A program made the translations under genes and the position numbers. Under the pieces are notes generated by a model. It saw only the letters and a list, made by a program, of their open reading frames with translations. It ran no database searches and was not told the DNA's origin. Positions 7,262-14,725 of a DNA stretch of 19,278 bases are shown piece by piece. The stretch spans positions 1-19,278 of the forward strand of contig CALGNW010000183.1 in the NCBI GenBank assembly GCA_937958345.1. The letters run 5' to 3'. Source of the DNA: an uncultured Neomegalonema sp. (GTDB lineage: Bacteria > Pseudomonadota > Alphaproteobacteria > Rhodobacterales > Rhodobacteraceae). Each line of letters begins with the position of its first letter. Within the stretch, counting starts at the first letter, position 1.

Positions 7262-7840
7262 TCAGCCGGCCTTTGCCGCCGGATTGACCGCTCCGCCTCC
7301 GCCGGGAACCCCCGCCGGTTTTGCCGCCTGTGCGGGGTTCGGCTTTGCGGCGCCGTTCTGACCGTTAATCGGATCATCGGCGCGTTTGACCGATCCCTCG
7401 AAATGCGCACCGGCCTCGATGGCGATGGTGTTGTGCATAATATCTCCGTCGACGCGCCCCGTTGCGGTCAAACGCACTTTCTTGCCGCGAATACGGCCAA
7501 TCACATGACCGTTCACCACAACATCCTCGGCAACGACCTCACCGCGAATGGTGGCCGTTTCGCCGATGGTCAGCAGGTTGGCGCGGATATCGCCTTCGAC
7601 CGTGCCCTCGATCTGCAAATCGCCTTCGGTTTGCAGATTACCCAGAACTTTCAGGTCGGGCGATATGATAGAGGGACCGCCGCTGACCGCCGGTTTTGCG
7701 CGGGTCACTGCCGCCGGGGCCGCCGCCGGACTGTTCGGATTGGGTTTCGCCGCCGAGACCATTGCGGGGGATGCCGTTGCCGGACGGGGGGCCTCGTTGC
7801 CAGTCTCAATCGGGTCGGTAATCTTGCTTTTAGAGAACAT
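7262..7840 (-). CDS. bactofilin (polymer-forming cytoskeletal protein)
   Basis: A 192-residue protein. It has a Pro/Ala-rich disordered head (1-55), a bactofilin domain (about 56-152) and a disordered Pro/Gly/Ala tail. The domain shows the repeating right-handed beta-helix pattern: LKVLGNLQTEGDLQIEGTVEG, then IRANLLTIGETATIRGEV, then VVVNGHVIGRIRGKKVRL and DGDIMHNTIAIEAGAHFEGSV. Bactofilins self-assemble without nucleotide into filaments on the inner membrane and place cell-wall enzymes. I start at ATG 7840 (MFSKSKITDP). The frame is open to an ATG at 7918, but that leader looks unlike the family. The Shine-Dalgarno is weak (GACGAAGAAA). Unlike many relatives, there is no M23 peptidase gene next to it here. 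Confidence 0.92.
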   Translation of the reverse strand: MFSKSKITDPIETGNEAPRPATASPAMVSAAKPNPNSPAAAPAAVTRAKPAVSGGPSIISPDLKVLGNLQTEGDLQIEGTVEGDIRANLLTIGETATIRGEVVAEDVVVNGHVIGRIRGKKVRLTATGRVDGDIMHNTIAIEAGAHFEGSVKRADDPINGQNGAAKPNPAQAAKPAGVPGGGGAVNPAAKAG

Positions 7841-7919
7841 TTTCTTCGTCTCGCTTTGGCTTTTCACACGCGTCGGGCTTGGGGTGCGCGGTATTGCGGA
7901 ACAGAGTGTATCGGTCATT

Positions 7920-7937
7920 TTAACAGAAATGTGTTAA
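7920..7937. promoter_or_regulatory. perfect inverted repeat upstream of the bactofilin gene
   Basis: TTAACA-N6-TGTTAA, six-base arms with no mismatch, 80 bases before the chosen bactofilin start and between it and bcp. The TTAA half sites recall CtrA boxes, but CtrA uses TTAA-N7-TTAA and here the spacing is ten. It is a candidate operator for the bactofilin promoter; the protein that binds is unknown. Confidence 0.3.
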
Positions 7938-7983
7938 CGCGGGAATCGTTAGTTTACCGCAACAGTCGCCGCGCCTCCTGAAT

Positions 7984-8463
7984 TCAGGCTAACGCCTTGG
8001 CGGCGGCTAATACAGCCTCGACATGGCCGGTCACTTTCACTTTTCGCCAAACCTCGGCAATATTACCATCCTTGCCGATCAAAAACGTAGCGCGTTCAAT
8101 GCCCATATACTTCTTACCGTACATGGCCTTTTCGACCCAAACGCCATAATCCTCGGTGATACTGCCAGCCTCGTCAGAGATCAGGGCGACTTTTAGGTCG
8201 TGCTTATCACGAAATTTGTCATGTTTTTTCACCGGATCACGCGACACACCCAAAATCACAGTATCGGCAGCCTCAAATGCGCCGATCATCTCGCTGAACG
8301 CGATCCCTTCTTTGGTGCAACCGGGCGTGTCGTCCTTGGGGTAGAAGTACAGCACGACTTTCTTACCGGCAAAATCCGCCAGCGACACCGTTCCGCCGCC
8401 GTCACGGGGAGCGGAAAAAGCCGGGGCCGGTTCGCCTGCAACGGGATCGTTAACGTCTGCCAT
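7984..8463 (-). CDS. bcp: Bcp-type peroxiredoxin (thioredoxin-dependent thiol peroxidase)
   Basis: A 159-residue AhpC/TSA-family peroxidase that reduces hydrogen peroxide and organic hydroperoxides in the cytosol. The peroxidatic site is YFYPKDDTPGCTKEG with Cys49, Thr46 and Pro47 in the conserved PxxxT/S-x-x-C arrangement. E. coli Bcp has its resolving Cys five residues later (Cys50); here that place is Ile54 and the protein has no other cysteine, so it must work by a one-Cys mechanism with an outside thiol. Start ATG 8463 has a strong Shine-Dalgarno (CAGGAG, eight bases away). It is divergent from the giant AsmA-like gene and upstream of, and on the same strand as, the bactofilin gene. Confidence 0.95.
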   Translation of the reverse strand: MADVNDPVAGEPAPAFSAPRDGGGTVSLADFAGKKVVLYFYPKDDTPGCTKEGIAFSEMIGAFEAADTVILGVSRDPVKKHDKFRDKHDLKVALISDEAGSITEDYGVWVEKAMYGKKYMGIERATFLIGKDGNIAEVWRKVKVTGHVEAVLAAAKALA

Positions 8464-8563
8464 GCATCGCTCCTGAATTAACCTTGAATTTCGGGGGTAT
8501 TCTTAGCGGGAAGTAAACCCATACAGAGGAAAATCAACCAACTCGTCCCCGGAGGAAGCGTTG

Positions 8564-11500
8564 GTGAAAGCGGTTCGAAGCCTCATAAAACTGGTCATTT
8601 GGAGCGTCACCGGATTCTTCTCGGCCCTGATTGCCGTGTCTCTGGTGGTGTCTCTGCGCCTGTTGTCCGGTCCGGTTGATGTGCCGGTTCCCCAGGCGCT
8701 GCTGGATCGTGTGATCGCCGAGGCGGCCCCCGGATGGCATGTCCGCGCAGCGGGCGCACAGCTTGATTTCAGTTCGAATGACGGCCTCAGCGGGCTGAAA
8801 CTGCGCAGTGTCGTCCTCGCGGATGCGGGGGGAACCGAGCTTGTGACCGTGCCGGTCCTCGGTCTGCGCTTCAAGATGGTTCCCTCGCTGAAACCGGCGC
8901 AAATGCTGGCCATCCGCGAAATCGCGCTCAGCGGTGCATCCGTTGACGTGACACGCGATGCGGACGGGGTCTTTCAGCTTGCGCTGGGCGATATGGTCGG
9001 CGGCGGTCAGGGCGATGATCCCTTTGCCCTGCTTGGCGATCTGGGGGCGCTGCGCGACTTGCCGCAACTGCGGATCGAGGATGCCCAGCTTCGGTATACC
9101 GATCTGGCGCGCGGCACGACGTGGCGGACCCAGCGGGCACGCCTGACGCTCGCGCCGACCGGAACGGGTCTGGCGGCGACCCTCGGTGTTGTCGTGGATG
9201 GCGGGATCGGCGGCGCACAGCTTGATGCGGTTCATACCACCGCGACCGGCGAGATCGCGGCGGCACTTGTGCTGCACGATGTCCGCCCCTCGCGCATTGC
9301 CGAGCTTGATCCGCTGCTGTCTCCGCTGGCGCGGATCGACGCGCCGCTCAGCGGAAAGCTGACGGTCACGGCCCATGACGGCGGCACGTTCGGGCGCGTA
9401 ACCGCGTCGCTGCGGGCGGCGAAAGGCTATGTCACGCTCGACCGCGATCCTGTCGCACTCGACAGCTTCTCGACCGAGCTTCATTGCACCATCGCCGCCG
9501 AACAATGCGAGATCGAGACGCTGTCTATCCGCACGGCGGACTTCCGCGCTGATGCCTCCGGCATAATCCGGCAGGAGGCGCGGGATACCGTGCTGGCCGA
9601 AATCACGCTGTCCGAACTGGCGGGCCGTATCGACGAAGCGCATCTCGGCGCATCGGCTGCGGCACTGGTCGCGCGGGTCAACAGCGATACCGGCGCTGTT
9701 AAGATCGAGCGGATCGGTGTGAATGATCTCGCCCTGACGAACCTGCAGGACGGCCTGTCGGTTTCTGTGGCACAGCTTGGCGGGGCGGCCACGTTCGACC
9801 CTGCGCTGGGCGTCCTCGGCATGCCGGTGATGATCGCCCGGTCCGTCGCCGTGACCGACGCACAGGCGCAGCGTCAGACCCTCGACGAAATCCGCGCCGC
9901 GCTCACATTTGATAACGCGGCGCAGACGCTTACGGTTTCGGCTTTCGAGGCAAAGGCCCTGCGCGCGGCGACCGATGGTCTTGGCCTGCGCGTCGGGAAA
10001 ATTCACGGCAAGGGCCGCGTTGATCTTGCCACGCGAAAGATAACGCTGGGCGACACCACGCTGGTGGAAACCACCTTTGCCGGGGCGTCCTCGGGCACAT
10101 CGACGATTGCCGGGATGACCCTGCGCGGGACGGCGGACCTCGGCGCGCAAACATTTACCGACGGCGTTATTCAGGTTGACGGCGCAGTCGTTTCGGCCCC
10201 GCAGATATACACGGCCCCGATGCGGATTACCTCGGCACAGATCCGTCTGGCCGCCTCGCATCGCGGCGGTGAAACCGGCTTGTCGATTGAAGAGGCGACG
10301 GCGACAGTCAACGGCCTTGCGGCACGCCTGCGCGGTAAATTTGCCCTGCGCGCCGATGGCAGTGCAGCGGGCCGGGTCGAGGCGTCGCTGGCCTCAATCC
10401 GATTGTCCGAGCTTTCGCGGCACTGGCCTCTCGGTGTTGCGCCGGGCGGTCTCGGCTGGGTGCGCGATAACGTCAAAACCGGTATGGCCGATACGCTGGC
10501 GCTCACCGCACAATTCGACGAGGCACGCCCCGACGAAGACACACTCGATCTGCATTTCGATTTCCGCGACGCGCTCGTTACCTTTGCGCCTGATATGCCG
10601 CCGATAGAATCCGCTGCCGGACAGGGCCACGTCACCCTTGATCGCTTGGACCTGACGTTATCGGGCGGTCGGGTTCAGGCCCCGCTGGCGGGGGCGCTGG
10701 CGGTAAAGGGGTCCAGCTTTGCCATCTCGGATTTTGCGCCGGACATCCCGATCGGCGAGGTACAGCTGCGGGCCACGGGCGGCGTGCAATCCGTGCTGCG
10801 GCTGCTGGATGCAAAACCGCTGGAGGCAATATCACCGACCGGCTTCGACATTGCACAGGCCGAAGGCGATGCTGATGTCAGGGTTCTGCTGACGCTGCCG
10901 CTTTCGTCGGATTTGCGCATTGATGACGTCAAATTCGACGCCCGTGCCAAGGTAAAGAAATACAGCCTGCGCGAGCCTGAAACCAACCTGCCGATTTCCG
11001 GCGATGTCCTGACGGTCAAGGCGACGCCGGACGGGATGAAGCTGCAAAGCGATGCGCGGATCGGCGGCCTCGCGGCACGGCTCGGCTATGCACAGGGGTT
11101 CGACCGCCCGCGATCCGGCGAGTCCAACAGCATTCTCACGCTCGAATCCTTTCTGTCGCTGGCGGATTTCGCGCGGCACGGTTTGGTGCTTGATGATCAC
11201 GTCGAGGGTCTGACGGCGATGAAGGCGCGGATCGAGATGTTCGACGGCGGCGCGGCGCGTATCAATGCCGACGCCGATTTGACGAATGTGCTGCTCAAGG
11301 CGGACCGCATCGGCTGGTCAAAACCGGCGGGCGTTCCGGCCACCGTGCGCCTTTCGGGTTTTCTGGGCAAAGACGGCGGAGGCCGGATCGAGGCGCTTTC
11401 GCTGCGCGGTGACGGCCTGTCCGCCGACGGCTCTATCGGCTTTGGCGCGGACGGCGAAATCTCGCGCGCCAATTTCAGCCGGATACAACTCGGCTCGGCT

Positions 11501-12457
11501 GTCGATACGGGCCTGATTTATGGCCGCAAAACCAACGGCAGAGTCGGAGTTCTGGTCAAGGGCGCGCGGCTTGATCTGCGAAAGGCATTTGCCGACGCGC
11601 TGGAGGGCGGGACCGCCGTCCCCGCGCCGCACGCCGCAGACACCGGCGGGGAAACCGACATCAATGTTCAGGTCGGGCGGGTCTTTCTTCGCGATGATCT
11701 GGGTGTCTTCGATCTGAACGGCGGCATCCGCCTGCGCGGCGGCTCGCTGCGTGCCGCGAATGTCACCGGCAAACTGAACGGGTCAGCACCGGCGAAAATT
11801 CTGGCCGAGCGCCGCAAAGACGGTATGGCAATCCGCGTGACGACACCGGACGCGGGCGCGTTCATCCGCGCGACCGATGTTTTTACCGGTGCTTATGACG
11901 GCGCATTGGTCCTCGATGCCGTCCGGCGCGACACCGTTAGCCCCGCCCAGATTGCGGGCCGGATACTGGTCAATGATATGGTTGTCCACGATGCGCCGAC
12001 GCTGGGCCGGATTCTGTCGGGCGGCGCGATTGGCAGCCTGATGGGCGATCTGGCGAATGGCGGGATTAAATTCTCGAAAATCGAGCTGCCGTTCCGGGGG
12101 ACCGGCCCGCGCTGGCAAATCGAGAACGGTGTCGCCTATGGTCCGCAACTCGGCCTGACGCTGGCGGGCGGTTATGACGTTGCGACGCGGCGACTGGCGC
12201 TGAACGGGTCTGTCTCTCCGGCCTATGCAATCAACGGCGCGCTGGGCAATGTCCCGCTGCTCGGGTCTTTGTTGACGGGGGGCGAAGGCGAGGGCGTTTT
12301 CGGCGTGACCTTTTCGGTTGATGGCGACACGGACAAGCCGGTGGTAGCGGTTAATCCGTTGTCTGCACTAGCGCCGGGATTTTTGCGCAAGATCGTCGCC
12401 GAGGTCGGCAAGGGCACAACGGATACAAGGCTAAGTGCGCCGCCCCCCGAAAAATAG
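8564..12457 (+). CDS. giant AsmA-like / YhdP-family (DUF3971) envelope protein
   Basis: About 1,297 residues with one N-terminal membrane helix (about 8-32). A very long periplasmic region follows, made of repeated short beta strands with few aromatics, as in the AsmA/TamB/YhdP group. The C-terminal AsmA-like block (about 1,140-1,280) has VNDMVVHDAPTLGRILSGG and a run ending in PLLGSLLTGGEGEGVFG, both typical of alphaproteobacterial DUF3971 proteins. In E. coli, YhdP with TamB and YdbH moves phospholipids from inner to outer membrane through a lipid-lined groove. I infer the same role here. The start is GTG 8564, eight bases after GGAGG (8551-8555); TTG 8561 is only five bases away and less likely. 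It is divergent from bcp. An antisense open frame of 575 codons covers its 5' part but looks like a coding shadow. Confidence 0.88.
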   Translation: MKAVRSLIKLVIWSVTGFFSALIAVSLVVSLRLLSGPVDVPVPQALLDRVIAEAAPGWHVRAAGAQLDFSSNDGLSGLKLRSVVLADAGGTELVTVPVLGLRFKMVPSLKPAQMLAIREIALSGASVDVTRDADGVFQLALGDMVGGGQGDDPFALLGDLGALRDLPQLRIEDAQLRYTDLARGTTWRTQRARLTLAPTGTGLAATLGVVVDGGIGGAQLDAVHTTATGEIAAALVLHDVRPSRIAELDPLLSPLARIDAPLSGKLTVTAHDGGTFGRVTASLRAAKGYVTLDRDPVALDSFSTELHCTIAAEQCEIETLSIRTADFRADASGIIRQEARDTVLAEITLSELAGRIDEAHLGASAAALVARVNSDTGAVKIERIGVNDLALTNLQDGLSVSVAQLGGAATFDPALGVLGMPVMIARSVAVTDAQAQRQTLDEIRAALTFDNAAQTLTVSAFEAKALRAATDGLGLRVGKIHGKGRVDLATRKITLGDTTLVETTFAGASSGTSTIAGMTLRGTADLGAQTFTDGVIQVDGAVVSAPQIYTAPMRITSAQIRLAASHRGGETGLSIEEATATVNGLAARLRGKFALRADGSAAGRVEASLASIRLSELSRHWPLGVAPGGLGWVRDNVKTGMADTLALTAQFDEARPDEDTLDLHFDFRDALVTFAPDMPPIESAAGQGHVTLDRLDLTLSGGRVQAPLAGALAVKGSSFAISDFAPDIPIGEVQLRATGGVQSVLRLLDAKPLEAISPTGFDIAQAEGDADVRVLLTLPLSSDLRIDDVKFDARAKVKKYSLREPETNLPISGDVLTVKATPDGMKLQSDARIGGLAARLGYAQGFDRPRSGESNSILTLESFLSLADFARHGLVLDDHVEGLTAMKARIEMFDGGAARINADADLTNVLLKADRIGWSKPAGVPATVRLSGFLGKDGGGRIEALSLRGDGLSADGSIGFGADGEISRANFSRIQLGSAVDTGLIYGRKTNGRVGVLVKGARLDLRKAFADALEGGTAVPAPHAADTGGETDINVQVGRVFLRDDLGVFDLNGGIRLRGGSLRAANVTGKLNGSAPAKILAERRKDGMAIRVTTPDAGAFIRATDVFTGAYDGALVLDAVRRDTVSPAQIAGRILVNDMVVHDAPTLGRILSGGAIGSLMGDLANGGIKFSKIELPFRGTGPRWQIENGVAYGPQLGLTLAGGYDVATRRLALNGSVSPAYAINGALGNVPLLGSLLTGGEGEGVFGVTFSVDGDTDKPVVAVNPLSALAPGFLRKIVAEVGKGTTDTRLSAPPPEK

Positions 12458-12520
12458 ACGGGCGCTGGACCTCGCGGGATCACCGATCTATAGCCGGATT
12501 GAACCAGCCAAGGATTTCCC

Positions 12521-13699
12521 ATGCCGATTGAGACAGGCCGCCACTTCCTCGCCATTCCCGGTCCGACGGTGATCCCGGACCGTGTCATGCGGGCGATGAA
12601 CCGTCCGATGACGAATATCTACGAGGGACCGCTGATCGACCTGACGCACAGCCTGTTCCCCGATCTGAAAAAGATCGCCGGGACCGAGGGGCATTGCCTC
12701 ACCTATATTTCGAACGGTCACGGTGCATGGGACGCGGCGTTGTTCAACACGATTTCGGCGGGCGATACGGTTCTGGTTCTCGAATCCGGGCGCTTTGCCG
12801 TCGGATGGGGCGCCATGGCCGAACAAATGGGCGCCGTCGTCGAAACCATCACGGCGCCTGCCCGTCGCGGCGTCGATGCTGCGGCGGTCGAGGCGCATCT
12901 GCGCGCGGACACAGCGCATAAGATCAAGGCGATTCTGGTGGTTCAGGTCGATACGGCGACCGGAGTCTGGAATGATATTCACGCAATCCGCCGTGCCATC
13001 GACGCGGCACAGCACCCTGCGCTTTATATGGTCGACTGCATCGCCTGTTTCGGCTGCGTCCCGTTCGAAATGGATAAGTGGGGCGTCGATGTCACCGTCG
13101 CGGCCTGCCAAAAGGGCCTGATGACCCCACCGGGCCTCGGCTTTGTCTTTGCGAACCAAAAGGCGATGGCGCACCGGATGCAAAACGGGTGTCTGTCAGG
13201 TTATTGGGACTGGCTGCCGCGCGCCGACCCCGACATGTACTATAAACTGTTTTGCGGCACCGCGCCGGTTAACCATCTGTTCGGCCTGCGCGAGGCGCTG
13301 GACATGATGGCCGAGGAGGGGCTGGGCGCGATCTATGCCCGCCACAACCGTCTGGCCCGCGCTGTCCGCGCAGCCGTTGCCCGCTGGGGCGAGGGCGGAC
13401 CGCTGGAGTTCAATATCACTGATTCGGCAGCGCGCTCGGATGTTGTGACCACAATCCTGACCGGTGACGTTGATGCGCAGGTCTTGCGGCGGATGTGCGA
13501 GGACGAATTATGCCTGACGCTGGGGCTGGGAATCGGTCTGGACGCAAACGGCGCGTTTCGGATCGGCCATATGGGGCATGTCAACGAACCAACAATTCTG
13601 GGGGTTCTGGGAACTGTCGAACTGGCGTTAACGAAGATGCGAGTCGGGTTTTCCGCCGGTGGCGTAGAGGCAGCGGTTTCTGAAATAGCAAGCGATTAA
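12521..13699 (+). CDS. class V aminotransferase, alanine/serine-glyoxylate aminotransferase-like
   Basis: A 392-residue PLP enzyme of fold type I, class V. It opens with the family's IPGPTVIPDRVMRAM (12-26). SNGHGAWDAALFNTISAGD (64-82) binds the cofactor phosphate. Asp172 in MVDCIACFG contacts the pyridine nitrogen. Lys198 in AACQKGLMTPPGLGF is the Schiff-base lysine. The end FRIGHMGHVNE is also typical. Relatives move the amino group of alanine, serine or aspartate to glyoxylate, or handle pyridoxamine. I cannot tell the donor from sequence. The motif CQKG, where serine-glyoxylate enzymes usually have SQKG, and other differences suggest a diverged member. Start ATG 12521 has AAGGA six bases upstream. 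It follows the AsmA-like gene by 63 bases on the same strand but seems metabolically unrelated. Confidence 0.85.
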   Translation: MPIETGRHFLAIPGPTVIPDRVMRAMNRPMTNIYEGPLIDLTHSLFPDLKKIAGTEGHCLTYISNGHGAWDAALFNTISAGDTVLVLESGRFAVGWGAMAEQMGAVVETITAPARRGVDAAAVEAHLRADTAHKIKAILVVQVDTATGVWNDIHAIRRAIDAAQHPALYMVDCIACFGCVPFEMDKWGVDVTVAACQKGLMTPPGLGFVFANQKAMAHRMQNGCLSGYWDWLPRADPDMYYKLFCGTAPVNHLFGLREALDMMAEEGLGAIYARHNRLARAVRAAVARWGEGGPLEFNITDSAARSDVVTTILTGDVDAQVLRRMCEDELCLTLGLGIGLDANGAFRIGHMGHVNEPTILGVLGTVELALTKMRVGFSAGGVEAAVSEIASD

Positions 13700-13765
13700 C
13701 CCTAACTATTTTAATACAATTTTTACGCCAAAACCCTACCTTCAAAACACTGATAGGAGATTGGT

Positions 13766-14134
13766 ATGGCGTCAATTTTGGTGATGGAAGATAACGATGC
13801 TCTGCGTCGTATCTTGGTTAAAACGCTAACGGATGTAGGTCACAAAGTTACGCAAAGCGAGAACGGCTTTGCCGCGTATGACGAGAGTCTGCTTAACTCC
13901 GTTGATCTTATGATCACCGATCTTGTCATGCCGCGCGTTGACGGGCTGGACGCGATCAATGCGGTGCGTGCGTCGCATAAAAACCTGAAGGTTATCGCGA
14001 TTTCAGGCGGCGGCCCTGACTTCAATCAGGATTATCTCCAGGTCGCAAAGACCTTCGGCGCGACCAACGTGCTGCATAAACCGTTCGAGCCTGACGCGCT
14101 GGTCACGGTCGTAAACGAAACTCTGGCGGCGTAA
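13766..14134 (+). CDS. single-domain response regulator (first of a tandem pair)
   Basis: A 122-residue stand-alone receiver (CheY-like) domain with no output domain. It has the acidic pocket Glu8-Asp9, phospho-acceptor Asp52 in LMITDLVMP, switch Ser80 in IAISGGG and Lys105 in HKPF, so it should be phosphorylated by a histidine kinase. No kinase gene lies in the window. Such proteins act by protein-protein contact or pass phosphate on in a relay. The Shine-Dalgarno is strong (AGGAG, six bases before ATG). The 66-base upstream gap is AT-rich, likely its promoter. It is co-linear without gaps to the next gene over the receiver core, with key residues at the same numbers (52, 80, 105), pointing to a duplication. 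Confidence 0.95.
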   Translation: MASILVMEDNDALRRILVKTLTDVGHKVTQSENGFAAYDESLLNSVDLMITDLVMPRVDGLDAINAVRASHKNLKVIAISGGGPDFNQDYLQVAKTFGATNVLHKPFEPDALVTVVNETLAA

Positions 14135-14137
14135 ATC

Positions 14138-14153
14138 ACGCCGTCTCCGGCGT
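14138..14153. terminator. possible terminator hairpin after the first response regulator
   Basis: A perfect six-base stem ACGCCG / CGGCGT with loop TCTC starts four bases after the stop codon. No T-run follows directly; an AT-rich tract begins about eight bases later. It may attenuate or end transcription before the second regulator. Confidence 0.35.
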
Positions 14154-14285
14154 CTCGCGATAAAATTTTAGACAAATAATTGTCGATAAACAGAGATATT
14201 TAATCTTTTTTTATTTTAATTTTTCGCATTCGCTAAAATTGAATACTTTGGTTTTCTCATCAGCGGTTGGTGCGAGGCAAGAACG

Positions 14286-14699
14286 ATGGCAAGAATACTA
14301 TTGCTCGAAGACAATCTTTTGCTGCGCGATATGCTCGCGGAGACATTGGAAAAGGCAGGCCACACAGTCCAGCAGGGCGACGACGGCCAATCCGCCTATG
14401 ACCCCGAACTCGTCGCGTCTTTCGATCTGATGATCACTGATTTGTTCATGCCGGGGGTCGATGGTGTCGATGCCATTCTGCAAGCGCGCAAGGCAAAGCC
14501 GGACCTGAAGATCATCGCAATATCCGGCGGCGGAGACTACCTGACACACGATTTCCTGCCGCACACACGCGAATTTGGCGCACGCGCCATCCTCCGCAAA
14601 CCGTTCAGGATGGCCGAATTTTGCGATACGGTTCATAAGGTGCTTTCAGTGCCGGAACCGCTCGGCGCGGGAAACATCGACCACGCACTCGAATCCTAG
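14286..14699 (+). CDS. single-domain response regulator (second of a tandem pair)
   Basis: A 137-residue receiver domain, paralogue of the preceding gene. It has acidic Glu8-Asp9, phospho-acceptor Asp52 in LMITDLFMP, Ser80 in IAISGGG and Lys105 in RKPF. It differs by a 15-residue C-terminal tail (VPEPLGAGNIDHALES) that the first copy lacks. The 151 bases between the two genes are very AT-rich (TAAAATTTTA at 14161-14170, a GACAA-N4-TTGTC inverted repeat at 14171-14184, a T-rich run to 14225), suggesting its own promoter. GAGG lies eight bases before the ATG. It is convergent with tyrS, whose stop is only 26 bases away. No partner kinase is visible. Confidence 0.95.
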   Translation: MARILLLEDNLLLRDMLAETLEKAGHTVQQGDDGQSAYDPELVASFDLMITDLFMPGVDGVDAILQARKAKPDLKIIAISGGGDYLTHDFLPHTREFGARAILRKPFRMAEFCDTVHKVLSVPEPLGAGNIDHALES

Positions 14700-14725
14700 G
14701 CTGCGCGGGCGCGGCCCTCCGCCGG

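Noticed and set aside
7975..8479. Exact ten-base direct repeat CTCCTGAATT at 7975-7984 and 8470-8479, on either side of bcp, and the 12-base palindrome CCTGAATTCAGG at 7977-7988.
   Set aside because: The right copy contains the bcp ribosome site and the left overlaps its stop codon. There is no other sign of a mobile unit, so chance is the simpler reading.
8534..10261. Long minus-strand open frame (575 codons) opposite the AsmA-like gene.
   Set aside because: The composition is Arg/Gln/His-rich with no recognisable domain, as expected of an antisense shadow in a high-GC gene. The plus-strand frame has clear family features over its full length.
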